DNA from: Lignipirellula cremea
GTDB taxonomy: Bacteria > Planctomycetota > Planctomycetia > Pirellulales > Pirellulaceae
Reading direction: 5' to 3'
Length of the DNA: 64,000 bases
NCBI RefSeq assembly: GCF_007751035.1
Contig: NZ_CP036433.1
Coordinates: 2,957,001-3,021,000 of the forward strand
Shown: positions 8,004 through 17,030 of the stretch, one piece after another
Layout: every line of letters begins with the position of its first letter
How positions within the stretch are numbered: the first letter of the stretch is position 1
Program-made: the position numbers and the translations under genes
The notes under the pieces: model-generated
Database searches by the model: none
Told to the model about the DNA's origin: nothing
What the model saw: the letters and a program-made list of their open reading frames with translations, nothing else

Positions 8004-9902
8004 TTAGCGGGGGAAAATGCCATTCCCCGGCAAGGCGGTCCCGGAACTGGTGCTGTTCACCGGGTTGCCAGCGTCGTCCCCGAAGAACAGCGAGGTGTCT
8101 TCGGCGACCAGGCGGCCTTCCGGATTCTGGCTGGTCAGCTCCACCCGGAAAGTGTGCGTGCCGGGCAGCGTGCCCTGGGCGTAAATCACCAGCTTCACCT
8201 GTTCGTTCGGATTGATCCGCGGGATCGGCTGGAAGTGCACCTGGGCGCCGTCGATCGTGTGGGCTCCGCCTTCGGCCGAGGAAGGAGCGATGCCTTCGAT
8301 AAACTGGGCGACAACTTTCACCCCCTGGGCCGCTTTGGCGCCCCGGTTGCGAACGATCACTTCGTACGCCACTTTTTCACCGACCGGGATTGGACCCTGC
8401 GGATCGTTGACCGTCAGTTTCAGGTCGGCGACCGTTTCCACCTGGGTCGCCGTGGCGGCCGATTGCGACAGGCCCGCATCCGCTTTGGCTACGACTTGCA
8501 CCTGGTTCTGCCCCTCGACCGTCAGCTCACACTGGAAAGAAAAACGGCGTCCGTCGTTGGGACGCAGATCGCCAATCGGAATCCGCAGGCCGTCGGGGGT
8601 CGACTGGGCGCCGTCGATGCCGCCCAGGTACTTGGCTCCTTTGGGGAGCGTGACGGCCAGCGTCAGGTTCTGGGCCGGAGCGTCGCCCGCATTGCCGACG
8701 GCGATCTGGTAGGTGGCCCCGCCCGGAGCATAGACAAAGCGGGTGCCGGCAATTTCCAGACCAATTTCTGCGCGACGAACGGTGATTGTTTCCGCGACTT
8801 CTGCTTTCAAACCACCATCGGCCGAAGCGATCGAACGTACCTTCAAGGCGCCGGCCTGTGAGGCCTGCAGTTCAATCGGGAACTCGCGGGTTTCGCCGGC
8901 ACGCAACAGGCCGACGCGTTGCGGCTTGCTGGGGGCCTGGCCTTCCGACAACGGAGCCAGCATCAGGGTGACGTTCTCGGCGTCGCCGGTGCCCGGGTTC
9001 GACAGCACAATCGTGTAAGGCTGCGTCTTGCCAAAGAGGATTTCTTTCGGGCCAACCAGCTGCATTTCCAGACGGGGCTGCAGCACATCGACCCGCACAC
9101 TGGTCGACGGCGGGCGGAAGGCCCAGTCCACGCCCAGTTCAAACGGCTGGCTGGTCTGCGGCGTAAGGACCAGGGTGATCTGCTGCGTGCCGCGGGCCGG
9201 GACGCGTTCCAGCTGCCAGATGATTCGGCCAATGCCTTCCTGGTCGGTCGTCTGTTGCGGCGTTCCCTGCGAAGCCTGCACGTTCGTCAGCTGGGCCGTT
9301 TTCGGCATGGCGATGCTCAGCACCACCTCGCCCGAATCCTGCTCGCCGTCGTTCTTTACGGTGATCGTATAATTGGCCGGCTTGCCGATGATGACCGACT
9401 GCGGGCCTTCGCCTTCAATGCGGAGGTTGGGGGAGCGGCTGACCAGAATCCGATCGGCGACCGGCTCCTCGGCCGGAGGCAGCGTCCGCGTGACGGTCGG
9501 CGTGCGGCGCGAAGAAAAGGCGCTCGTCGCCGGAGCGTCGGTACGCTGCAGGCCAGAAGGAGTTTCCGTCGCGACGGGCGGTTCCGCTACCGGAGTCTGC
9601 TCGCTGGGAACCGACGAAACCGGACGCGGCGTGGCGATTTGAAACGCCGGCGGCGACGAGGGCGAAGGATCAAAGGTCTGCGGCGGACTGGCGCTAACCG
9701 TGTCGCTGGGCTGCGACGCGGTGCGGATCGACTGCAGACGCTCCGCCATGCTGTTGCGTTGCGGAACACGGCGAGAGCTGGTTGCCGAAGGCGGGTAACC
9801 GCCTGCGCCAAACGCGCCGCCTGGCTCCTGCGCTTTCACGAAGGCGACAAGGCAACATCCAACGACCGCCAGCGTCGTAACGGCAAGAAGCGAACGAGAC
9901 AT
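8004..9902 (-). CDS. Secreted DUF11/CARDB-like repeat protein
   Basis: A 632-aa exported protein with a signal peptide (residues 1-24, ending VKAQE). Residues 25-140 are a low-complexity Ser/Pro/Thr linker. From about 150 to 600 come repeated Ig-like beta-sandwich units with the DUF11 pattern: YTITVKNDGEQDSGEVVLSI, YTIVLSNPGTGDAENVTL, YQIAVGNAGDAPAQNLTLAV and YEVIVRNRGAKAAQGVKVV. Such repeats are common in planctomycete cell-surface proteins and act as extracellular scaffolds or stalks. No catalytic domain is seen. GAGGA lies upstream of the ATG. It is single and ends at a perfect hairpin terminator. Confidence 0.85.
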   Translation of the reverse strand: MSRSLLAVTTLAVVGCCLVAFVKAQEPGGAFGAGGYPPSATSSRRVPQRNSMAERLQSIRTASQPSDTVSASPPQTFDPSPSSPPAFQIATPRPVSSVPSEQTPVAEPPVATETPSGLQRTDAPATSAFSSRRTPTVTRTLPPAEEPVADRILVSRSPNLRIEGEGPQSVIIGKPANYTITVKNDGEQDSGEVVLSIAMPKTAQLTNVQASQGTPQQTTDQEGIGRIIWQLERVPARGTQQITLVLTPQTSQPFELGVDWAFRPPSTSVRVDVLQPRLEMQLVGPKEILFGKTQPYTIVLSNPGTGDAENVTLMLAPLSEGQAPSKPQRVGLLRAGETREFPIELQASQAGALKVRSIASADGGLKAEVAETITVRRAEIGLEIAGTRFVYAPGGATYQIAVGNAGDAPAQNLTLAVTLPKGAKYLGGIDGAQSTPDGLRIPIGDLRPNDGRRFSFQCELTVEGQNQVQVVAKADAGLSQSAATATQVETVADLKLTVNDPQGPIPVGEKVAYEVIVRNRGAKAAQGVKVVAQFIEGIAPSSAEGGAHTIDGAQVHFQPIPRINPNEQVKLVIYAQGTLPGTHTFRVELTSQNPEGRLVAEDTSLFFGDDAGNPVNSTSSGTALPGNGIFPR

Positions 9903-10134
9903 GAAAAGACATCCTCAAGACACAAGGAGACGGAATGCGAGTGTGCGCCTCTTCTTTATCGAAACGACGGACGGGTGCAGTTGAATCGATTTTGACGATT
10001 AGCGCGAGATTAGCGATTTTTCTGAAAATCGTCGACGCCAGCCGCGCAGCAGGAAGGCAGCCCGCCATCACTGCCGGCAGAACGCTGGCGCCAGCACAGC
10101 GACAGCAGCAAGAAGAGTCGGCAAACGCCGATGA

Positions 10135-11628
10135 TTAAGGACCGTCGTCGCCAATGATCGCCTGCAATTGCTCCTGCAGCCGCGCCACGACAGCCGGCTG
10201 TTCGTCCCACAGGTTGCGCGTCTCGGCCGGATCGGCACGCATGTCGAACAGCAGCCGCATCGCCGGGATCAACTTCCAGCGGCCCGACCGCAGGGCGAAC
10301 TCGCCCGTTACCGAATGATGCACCAGCTGGCTACGGACGGCCGTTTCCGGATTCCGCCACGTGGGCGTCAGATCGACCGAGTCGGGCGCCTGGCCTGCCT
10401 CCAGTTCCTCGCCGACAAGGCTCGCCGTCGTCGCCAGCAGATCGTTCAGCCCCACCAGTTGATCGTTCACCGAGCCGGCCGTCACCTGGCCCGGCCAGCG
10501 GACCAGCAGCGGCACGCGATGCCCGCCGTCGAAGATCATCCCTTTACGCCCCCGGAACGGGCCGTTGGGGCGATGCCCTTTCTCGGCCTTCGCATAGGAG
10601 CCATTGTCGGAGGAAAAGATCACCAGCGTGTTCCGGTCGAGCCCCGTCGCCTGCAGCTCGTGCAGAACCCGTCCGACGACCGCATCGACATACGCGACAA
10701 AATCGCCGTACGGCCCATAAGTTGATCGCCTGGCAAACTCCGCCGGCGGGACGATCGGCAGATGCGGGGCAGTCAGCGGAAAGTAGAGCAGGAACGGCTG
10801 CTCCGGCTGCTTGGCCCGGCTCCTCAAATAAGCGACGGCCCGGTCGGCCATTTCCGGCAGGACGGCGGCCTGGTCCCAGTCCGGCGTGCAGGGCCCGTTC
10901 GACGATCCCCGCAGTACGTTGGGATGTTCCGGCAGGGTCGGCAGCGTCTGGCAGCGGTCGTTCTCAATCCAGAGAAACGGCGGCTGGTTGATGACATCAT
11001 CGCCAAAGTACGTGTCAAAACCGGCGCCCAGCGGCCCGCCTCCCAGCGGCTGCGTGTAGTCGACTGCCTGGGCCAGCTTGAGCCGTTCAGCATGCCGGCC
11101 CGGCTCGCCGATCTTCATCGGCAGCGCCAACGGCTGGCCGTCCGCCGTCTTCCACTCCCAGCCCAGATGCCACTTCCCAATGCACGCCGTCACATATCCC
11201 CGCCGCCTGAGCAGTCGCGGCAGCGTCAACCGATCCGTTTCAATGAGCGGCCGATCATACGACCAGAGCACCGCCTGCTTCATCTCTGTCCGCCACGCAT
11301 ACCGCCCCGTCAGCAGCCCATACCGGGTCGGCGAACAAACGGCCGAAGGACTATGCGCATCCGTAAACCGCATCCCCCTCCCCGCCAGCCGATCCAGCTC
11401 CGGCGTCGGAATTTTGGACGCCCCGTCATAGCAACCCAGATCGCCATAGCCCAGATCGTCGGCAAGTATTAGTACGATATTAGGTACACTCGGATTATCA
11501 GCTGCGAACACGTTTTTTTCCGCGTCTATTGACTTCGATGCGGCAACCGTGATAAGTATGAGTGTAGCTATTCTGTGTAGTAAACTGCCTGGTAAATTTG
11601 GGTGGTATGCATTTGGCGAGGCAAACAT
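10135..11628 (-). CDS. Secreted sulfatase, cysteine type
   Basis: A 497-aa member of the alkaline-phosphatase-like sulfatase family. The formylglycine motif CSPTRYGLLTGR places the modified residue at Cys98. Metal-binding Asp57/Asp58 lie in ILADDLGYGDLG, and FSSDNGSYAKAEKGHRPNG supplies the second metal and substrate set. A hydrophobic stretch at residues 18-30 is a probable signal. The enzyme hydrolyses sulfate esters, most likely on algal polysaccharides as in related planctomycetes; the true substrate is unknown. A formylglycine-generating enzyme is needed for activity; the SUMF1-like domain at 59300-60070 belongs to a kinase and is probably not that enzyme. The recombinase island begins directly upstream. 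Confidence 0.92.
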   Translation of the reverse strand: MFASPNAYHPNLPGSLLHRIATLILITVAASKSIDAEKNVFAADNPSVPNIVLILADDLGYGDLGCYDGASKIPTPELDRLAGRGMRFTDAHSPSAVCSPTRYGLLTGRYAWRTEMKQAVLWSYDRPLIETDRLTLPRLLRRRGYVTACIGKWHLGWEWKTADGQPLALPMKIGEPGRHAERLKLAQAVDYTQPLGGGPLGAGFDTYFGDDVINQPPFLWIENDRCQTLPTLPEHPNVLRGSSNGPCTPDWDQAAVLPEMADRAVAYLRSRAKQPEQPFLLYFPLTAPHLPIVPPAEFARRSTYGPYGDFVAYVDAVVGRVLHELQATGLDRNTLVIFSSDNGSYAKAEKGHRPNGPFRGRKGMIFDGGHRVPLLVRWPGQVTAGSVNDQLVGLNDLLATTASLVGEELEAGQAPDSVDLTPTWRNPETAVRSQLVHHSVTGEFALRSGRWKLIPAMRLLFDMRADPAETRNLWDEQPAVVARLQEQLQAIIGDDGP

Positions 11629-11727
11629 GGGCGATTCCTTGGAGGCGAACCTTTGGCGAGAGTCCCCACAGTATCGGGTGGACTTGCCGGCCGGTCAACT
11701 TTGCGGAAGAGAGTGAGGGGAAGCAAT

Positions 11728-13011
11728 ATGGGGCGGCAGCGGAAACAGCGGCGGCAGTCGCATGGGTCGGCCTGGCATTGGAAGCAGACGGATTGCTGGT
11801 ACTACACGATGCCGGGCTCGAAGAAGCGGGTGGCGTTGTTCGATGAAAAAGGCGAGCGGATTCGCGGGAGGGAGAACAAGGAAGCGGCTGAGGTGGCACT
11901 GGCGAAAGAGAGGGTGGCCTGGAGCGACGACGCAGCTCCAGGTCCTGGGAGCGGCCAGTGGCTGGTGGCGCGGGTTTGTTCGGACTACATCCAGTACTGC
12001 GAGCAGGGGTTGGCGAAGGGCGAGATCAGCAAGAGCCATCGCGAAAATACGGTCCGTTGGCTAAACGATCTGTGCAGCTACTGCGGCGCGCTACCGGTTG
12101 TCCAGTTGAAGAAAGGGCACGTCACGAAGTGGATCGAGGATCACACGACATGGAAGAGCTCGGAAACGCGGCGGGGCGTGATCGCCGTTGTACTGGCGGC
12201 GTTCAATCGGGCCGAGGAATTGTTCTCTGTCGCGAATCCGCTCAAAGGTTTGAAGAAACCGAAGCCGAAGCCGCGGCTGAACTCGATTAGCCCCGAAGAC
12301 GAAGAGGAAATCTACGGAGCGACCGAAGATCGCTTCAAAGAGTTTCTGTTCGCCGCCATCCATACGGGACTGCGGCCGTTTTGTGAATTGGCGCGAATCA
12401 CCGCCGATGATATCGAAGAGTCGCCGCGCGGAATGATGTGGCGGGTGTACTCGTCGAAAACGAAGAAGACGCGAAAGATTCCCGTGCGGCCTGACGTCGC
12501 CGAATTGACCCGCAAACTGATGAAGTCGGCGCCGAAGGGTTCCGGGTCGCCGATCTTTCGGAACACGCAGGGCAATCCTTGGAAGCCGACGACCGGCGTG
12601 GTTCGGTTCATTGCGATCCGGGACAAACTCGGTTGGAGCGACGACCCTGTTAGGAGCAAATACTCTTGCTATACCTGCCGGCACACTTTCGCCCATAGAA
12701 TGCTATCGGGTTACTGGACGGAAGGCGCCGGTTGTTCCATCGAAACGTTGGCCGAGCTGATCGGCGATACGCCCAAGGTCGCCTTCGACCACTACGGAAA
12801 GGAGTGGGGGCAGCACTATCAGGAGCCGCTATGGAATGCGATCGGCGAAGGCGCCTCCCCGAATTCACAGTCGCATAGGCCGCCCGCTTCAAGGAAAACA
12901 GCCGGCGCGGAGAAGGAGAATACTGAGAAACGAGGATCGGCAAGTTCTTCAAAACATCGAGCCCCAGCCAACGGTTCCTCGACCACCAAGAAAAGCAAAT
13001 CTGGATCATGA
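11728..13011 (+). CDS. Tyrosine recombinase (integrase) 1
   Basis: A 427-aa phage-type integrase. An N-terminal SAM-like DNA-binding domain lies at about 70-170, followed by the catalytic domain: the first Arg in HTGLRPFCELARI, a Lys in [12 protein letters not shown], box II YTCRHTFAHRM, and the Tyr nucleophile in KVAFDHYGKEW. The His that normally stands three residues before the box II Arg is replaced by Tyr. A C-terminal basic Ser/Lys tail of about 50 residues follows. GAGGGG upstream fixes the start at 11728. The stop overlaps the start of the next recombinase by four bases (ATGA), so the pair is translationally coupled. Confidence 0.9.
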   Translation: MGRQRKQRRQSHGSAWHWKQTDCWYYTMPGSKKRVALFDEKGERIRGRENKEAAEVALAKERVAWSDDAAPGPGSGQWLVARVCSDYIQYCEQGLAKGEISKSHRENTVRWLNDLCSYCGALPVVQLKKGHVTKWIEDHTTWKSSETRRGVIAVVLAAFNRAEELFSVANPLKGLKKPKPKPRLNSISPEDEEEIYGATEDRFKEFLFAAIHTGLRPFCELARITADDIEESPRGMMWRVYSSKTKKTRKIPVRPDVAELTRKLMKSAPKGSGSPIFRNTQGNPWKPTTGVVRFIAIRDKLGWSDDPVRSKYSCYTCRHTFAHRMLSGYWTEGAGCSIETLAELIGDTPKVAFDHYGKEWGQHYQEPLWNAIGEGASPNSQSHRPPASRKTAGAEKENTEKRGSASSSKHRAPANGSSTTKKSKSGS

Positions 13012-14138
13012 CGGAACCGAAAAAATCCCGCCGACGAACGCGCGGCAGCGCCTGGCATTGGCGGCAGACCGACTCCTGGTACTTTACGCCGCCGGGAACC
13101 AAACGCCGTGTGCGGCTCTATGATGAGCAAGGCCAGCCAATTCTCGGCAAGGAGAATCGTCAACCGGCGGAACTCGCGCTCGCCCGCCTAAAAGCGGCTG
13201 GCGATTGGCGGCCGGAGGTTGAGGATCCGAGCAAAGAGCAATGGATTGTCGCCAAGGTCTGTTCCTGCTTTATCGAGCATTGCCAGCAGCGCGCCGCCAA
13301 CGGAAATGTCTGCGATGAGTATCGCGATGAAGTCGTCCGTCTCCTCAACGACTTCTGCGGGTACTGCGGCGCTCTTCCGCTGGCGGAACTTCGCAAAGGC
13401 CATGTTCAACACTGGGTCGAGAGTCACCCTACTTGGCGATCGCCGGTGACGCGACGGAACGCGTTGACGATTGTGCTGGCGGCCTTCAATTACGCCGCAG
13501 AAATGTTCGACGCACCCCAACCGCTGCGCGGCCTGAAAAAGCCGCCGCCCCGACCGCGTCTGCATTCGTTCAGCCCTGAGGACGAGCTTTCGCTGTATTC
13601 CGCAACCGACGAGGCCTTCGGCGACTTTCTGTTCGCCGCTATTCACACGGGCCTGCGGCCGTACAGTGAACTTGCTCGACTGACAGTGGACGACATCATC
13701 GAGACCGATCGCGGCATGCTGTGGCGAGTGTATGCTTCCAAGACCAAGAAGACTCGCAAAATCCCCGTTCGTACGGACGTTGCGGAGTTGACGCGGCGCC
13801 GGATTCTCGCTGCGCAAACGGGAACCGAAACGACCCTGTTTCAAAATCCGCAAGGGCGACCTTGGAAAAAAGTAACAGGCGTCGGTCGCTTCCGAAAAAT
13901 CCGCCTGCACCTTGGCTGGGACCAGGATCCCGTGCGACAAAACTACTCGACCTACACCTGTCGACACACTTTCGCACACCGGATGCTGGCCGGGTACTGG
14001 AACGAGGGAGCATGCTGCTCAATCGAAGTCCTGGCCGAGCTAATGGGCGATACGCCCAAGGTCGCTTTCGATCATTACGGCCGGGAATGGGGCCAGCACT
14101 ACCAGGACCCGCTGTGGGCCGCCATCGGCGGCGGTTAA
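13008..14138 (+). CDS. Tyrosine recombinase (integrase) 2
   Basis: A 376-aa paralogue of the preceding gene, alike along its full length, including the N-terminal RGSAWHWRQTDSWYFTPPGTKRRV and the catalytic [35 protein letters not shown] and FDHYGREWGQHY. It lacks the long basic tail of the first copy. It overlaps that gene by ATGA. Two tandem tyrosine recombinases suggest that a dimer or heterotetramer carries out excision and integration, as seen in some Tn554-like and planctomycete elements; that role is inference. Confidence 0.9.
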   Translation: MTEPKKSRRRTRGSAWHWRQTDSWYFTPPGTKRRVRLYDEQGQPILGKENRQPAELALARLKAAGDWRPEVEDPSKEQWIVAKVCSCFIEHCQQRAANGNVCDEYRDEVVRLLNDFCGYCGALPLAELRKGHVQHWVESHPTWRSPVTRRNALTIVLAAFNYAAEMFDAPQPLRGLKKPPPRPRLHSFSPEDELSLYSATDEAFGDFLFAAIHTGLRPYSELARLTVDDIIETDRGMLWRVYASKTKKTRKIPVRTDVAELTRRRILAAQTGTETTLFQNPQGRPWKKVTGVGRFRKIRLHLGWDQDPVRQNYSTYTCRHTFAHRMLAGYWNEGACCSIEVLAELMGDTPKVAFDHYGREWGQHYQDPLWAAIGGG

Positions 14139-14161
14139 AGCTGCCGCACGAGCCCGTTTAT

Positions 14162-14236
14162 CTAAATTTCGGCGAAAAACGTGGCACTATACATAGGATA
14201 GTATGCGGCATAACTATCAGCGGCCGCCGCTTTTCA
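14162..14236 (+). repeat. Long direct repeat, copy A
   Basis: About 75 bases, roughly 80 percent identical to 14591-14663. Conserved blocks include GGCGAAAAACGTGGCACTAT and TATGCGGCATAAC. It starts 24 bases past the stop of the second recombinase. It may be a recombination site for the tandem recombinases or an end of a lost insertion. Confidence 0.8.
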
Positions 14237-14319
14237 AGGGTTTCTTGTGCCTTATCTACAACCAGCGGAGCGGGGCGGCTCTATGGTGTGCTGTAGACCG
14301 TGCAGGATGCGATTGCCGG

Positions 14320-14560
14320 CGGCGAATCGGCCGGCGTTCAACGCGCGTCATGCCCGCAGTTTGCGACAGCGCTCGAGATTTACTGAGGGCCGCCGTTGGC
14401 CAGCAAACCGTAGCGACGGATGCGATTAAAACCGTGCAGCAGAAAGCGACGCAGGAAATCTTCCGGCGACAACGTCAGCGCGCCGCGTCGACCGCCGTTA
14501 GCGCCGTCCTTTATGGGGAACGTCACGCGGCCGACCAGAAGCCGCTTGGGTCGCGATCAG
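14320..14560 (-). pseudogene. IS91-family transposase remnant
   Basis: On the minus strand the sequence from about 14530 down encodes VTFPIKDGANGG..GALTLSPEDF followed by LRRFLLHGFNRIRRYGLLANG, the C-terminal part of an IS91/IS801-type rolling-circle transposase. A stop comes right after LLANGGPQ, and a shifted frame then gives NLERCRKLRA, also typical of the family. No start, no HUH motif and no YxxxY region remain. It sits between two long direct repeats, so the pair of repeats may record its insertion or a later duplication. Confidence 0.75.
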
Positions 14561-14590
14561 TGACGGACAAACTGTCGCACAAGCTGTTAG

Positions 14591-14663
14591 CTAAATTTAG
14601 GCGAAAAACGTGGCACTATAAATAGGGTTGTATGCGGCATAACCATCAGCAGCCGCCACGTTT
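14591..14663 (+). repeat. Long direct repeat, copy B
   Basis: Second copy of the element at 14162-14236, 429 bases downstream in the same orientation. It ends on the stop codon region of the minus-strand HTH gene. The two copies bracket the IS91 remnant. Confidence 0.8.
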
Positions 14664-14970
14664 ACACTTCGTCGGGGCGTCCCAAACGCGCCGTGATTCC
14701 GGGGAAATTCTGATTCGACGTCGACTTTTTTCGAGGGCGATGCAACTGCGGACGCACTCGCATCAGTTCGCGGATTCGGGCGATTTCACCTTCTTCAATT
14801 CGAATCCTCCCTTGACCTTTCGCCCCAGATTGGAGGTAATTGATAGTTACCGATTGGCCACGGATCATAAATCCACCGTGGTCGGACTGGCCAAGCCACT
14901 CGTAAAGTGTGGCGACCGCGATACCGAGTCGCTGTGCTGCTTTGCGGGATGTAAGCAGTTCGTCGGCCAT
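14662..14970 (-). CDS. Excisionase-like HTH protein
   Basis: A 102-aa protein starting MADELLTSRKAAQRLGIAV. Residues 6-30 form a helix-turn-helix of the MerR/excisionase (HTH_17) type: TSRKAAQRLGIAVATLYEWLG. The rest is a small basic domain ending in RPRKKST. It may be the recombination directionality factor of the tandem integrases or a regulator of the divergent gene at 15097. The start at 14970 places the HTH at the N-terminus as in the family. Confidence 0.75.
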   Translation of the reverse strand: MADELLTSRKAAQRLGIAVATLYEWLGQSDHGGFMIRGQSVTINYLQSGAKGQGRIRIEEGEIARIRELMRVRPQLHRPRKKSTSNQNFPGITARLGRPDEV

Positions 14971-15096
14971 CGCACCACCAGAGTTCACAACAGAACAATC
15001 CGCAACTTCGCGGACCCTTGGTGGTCGATTATGCAAATCGTCGTTCCCAAACCGTTCTCACCTTGGGAATCACGAGAAAAAATTAGGAGAATTTTC

Positions 15097-15801
15097 ATGA
15101 CCGATGATCGTCCTGAGCTTCCGCCGACAGTGAAAAAGAAACTGGAAGAGACTTTCCTTCGTATTCAGAACGGCGCCGCAGCGGAACGCCTTTATGAAAT
15201 GATGGACAAGAGCGAAAAGGCGTTTATTGACGAGCGCGAGGAAGAGCTGTTCGGCGAGGCTGCCCACCCACTGTTCGGTAAGACAATCGGTATGTGGATG
15301 CAATTGCGCGGCGTTTCCCAGATTAGGGCGATCATCGAAGTTGGCTATCGTCTCAATTTCATAACCGATGCTGAGCGGGAGTGGCTGCTGCGCGAATCGA
15401 GCGAAACATTTGAGGACGCCTTTGCTGCCGCTAAAACACAAGATCTGGTGCTCGACGAAAAAGATCGCACCATCTACTGGAAAGGCCAGCAGGTGGATGT
15501 TAATTGGTTTAGCCGCGCGAAGCTCTGGAATTTTCTATGGCTAGTGGTTGAACACGCGAAATCCGGTGACGGCGTCGATGCGTGTGATTTTGGCGAAGTT
15601 GGCCGCAATTACGCTGCAAAAATGGCGTCTCGACTTCGTCGCGAGGTGCCAGGATTTCCCCCAGACCTTGCGGCCTGCATCGTAAGCGAGTCCAGAAAAA
15701 CTCGGCTGTCCATTGCGCCGGAACGAATCCGCCTATTTCAAACCTCTTCGACGGACTCGCTCAAAGAAGTCCTGGGTGGCACACCAAAAACTTCGGCATG
15801 A
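15097..15801 (+). CDS. Unknown protein, possible winged-helix DNA-binding C-terminus
   Basis: A 234-aa protein with AGGAGA eight bases upstream of its ATG. The N-terminal half is acidic and helical (KLEETFLRIQNGAAAERLYE). The C-terminal half (about 115-200) reads DEKDRTIYWKGQQVDVNWFSRAKLWNFLWLVVEHA and could be a winged helix like that of OmpR-type regulators, but I do not recognise a family. It is divergent from the HTH gene with 126 bases between, a usual place for a shared control region. Confidence 0.65.
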   Translation: MTDDRPELPPTVKKKLEETFLRIQNGAAAERLYEMMDKSEKAFIDEREEELFGEAAHPLFGKTIGMWMQLRGVSQIRAIIEVGYRLNFITDAEREWLLRESSETFEDAFAAAKTQDLVLDEKDRTIYWKGQQVDVNWFSRAKLWNFLWLVVEHAKSGDGVDACDFGEVGRNYAAKMASRLRREVPGFPPDLAACIVSESRKTRLSIAPERIRLFQTSSTDSLKEVLGGTPKTSA

Positions 15802-16454
15802 AGGCCCCGCCTTTGACTGTGAAGAATACCTCCGGCAAGCCGGTCAAACTCTAATCTGAGAGCTCGTCGCTGATCAAACGAAAGCCAGATTGACTGACGC
15901 GGACTACTGGGGTTTGCTACTGGGGTTTGCTAAAATCCCGGCCCAAAACGCGTCAATTAACATGAGGGACTCTTAGCTGTTTCCTCAACCATATATCCAG
16001 ATCGAGACCTTGTTTTCCAAACATTCTCGGCTTGGATTCGCCTACTTTTCAGGCCGACGACGCACTCATCCCATGCGATGGGTCTGCCGTTAATCGGCCA
16101 AATTTCTTTGAAGCGTTCTAGCTTCCCGTTGCGATGCGGGCTCTTTCGACTCGCCGCGCAACCTGACTCCTCGCGCCTCATGCTGCTACGTCCTCTGACT
16201 GTGCACGTTCGGTCACGCGCTGCTCGCGAAAAATCCTCGTGCACAGCTGCTGTTCCCAATTTGCGAACCGTTCGGGAACAGCCTTCTGTCAGAATTCCGC
16301 CATTACACCCCTGTATGTCTTCCTGGGTTTGCCGCTTTGTCAGCAAATTCGCTGGAGACAGAGATAGGAACGCGCTGAGCGAAAAAATATTGGAGGCGAA
16401 CCCGCACGGGCAGACTTCAATCGGATTGGAAAAATCCGTGGAAGAAATAAAGCC
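15802..16454. other. Non-coding region with leader copy 1
   Basis: About 650 bases without a convincing gene. It holds a 13-bp tandem repeat (15904-15929), a conserved small hairpin GAAGC-GTTCTA-GCTTC at about 16113-16128, and an inverted repeat TGTTCCC...GGGAACA at about 16249-16281. The last two recur in the leader before the serine recombinase. Confidence 0.55.
16107..16290 (+). repeat. Leader repeat, copy 1
   Basis: Shares the block TTTCTTTGAAGCGTTCTAGC and, about 120 bases later, a TTCCCAAT...TTCGGGAA inverted repeat with 17103-17270. It precedes the DUF3102-like gene. It may be an operator, a structured leader RNA or a recombination site. Confidence 0.6.
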
Positions 16455-17030
16455 ATGACCGAGCATGACGGATTGAAAGGTTGCGGCCCGCAACCTTTTC
16501 GAAGCGGTAATCCCAACAACGAATGGGGCATCGACGAACTGAGTTTCTATGCTCAGATTCAATTCGGCCAGATTTTGGAAGGCGAGCGGCTTTTAACTCC
16601 AAGCTATTGGCGTCTGGGCAATGCTCTCGCGCTGGCAAAAAAATCGCTTCACCGTGGGCAGTGGGCCCAGTACCTGGCGGCGCTGGGAATCGACAAGACG
16701 CGAGCATCGAAAGCGCGCGCGATCCATCGCACGTTCCCCGAGGCTGGCGACGTCGTGGATCTCACGGTCGAAGAAGCGTACGACAGGCGACAGCGCCCAG
16801 CGACGACGGCTTCCACGCACAGAGGCGAGCAATCCAACTTACAAAAAGACTCCCATCGATTAAGGCACACCGTCAGTAAAATTGCTACCCGATCTAGAGA
16901 AGCAATTCACGACGCGGCGTTCGCGGCGCCGGCGGAAGCAGTCCTACTGATTCCTGCAGTTCGCAAGGCGATCCAAGAACTGGAGCAGCTGCTGAGTCAT
17001 CTTGTACAACAGGCTGCGTTAGCGGATTAA
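16455..17030 (+). CDS. DUF3102-like protein
   Basis: A 191-aa protein. Residues about 48-95 (YWRLGNALALAKKSLHRGQW, then YLAALGIDKTRASKARAIHR) resemble DUF3102, a helical module found in phage and mobile-element proteins, with a suggested DNA-binding role. The C-terminal 50 residues form a hydrophobic/helical stretch (VRKAIQELEQLLSHLVQQA). It stands between two copies of the leader repeat. No clear ribosome binding site was found, so the start is uncertain. Confidence 0.6.
   Translation: MTEHDGLKGCGPQPFRSGNPNNEWGIDELSFYAQIQFGQILEGERLLTPSYWRLGNALALAKKSLHRGQWAQYLAALGIDKTRASKARAIHRTFPEAGDVVDLTVEEAYDRRQRPATTASTHRGEQSNLQKDSHRLRHTVSKIATRSREAIHDAAFAAPAEAVLLIPAVRKAIQELEQLLSHLVQQAALAD

Noticed and set aside
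8919-9995. 358-aa plus-strand frame over the DUF11 gene
   Set aside because: Very Arg-rich composition typical of an antisense shadow in high-GC DNA.
15904-15929. 13-bp tandem repeat as an attachment site
   Set aside because: Only two copies, no matching site seen at the other end of the island.
15957-16562. 201-aa minus-strand frame in the leader region
   Set aside because: No ribosome binding site and no family; similarity to the frame at 17037-17606 is explained by the repeated leader DNA.
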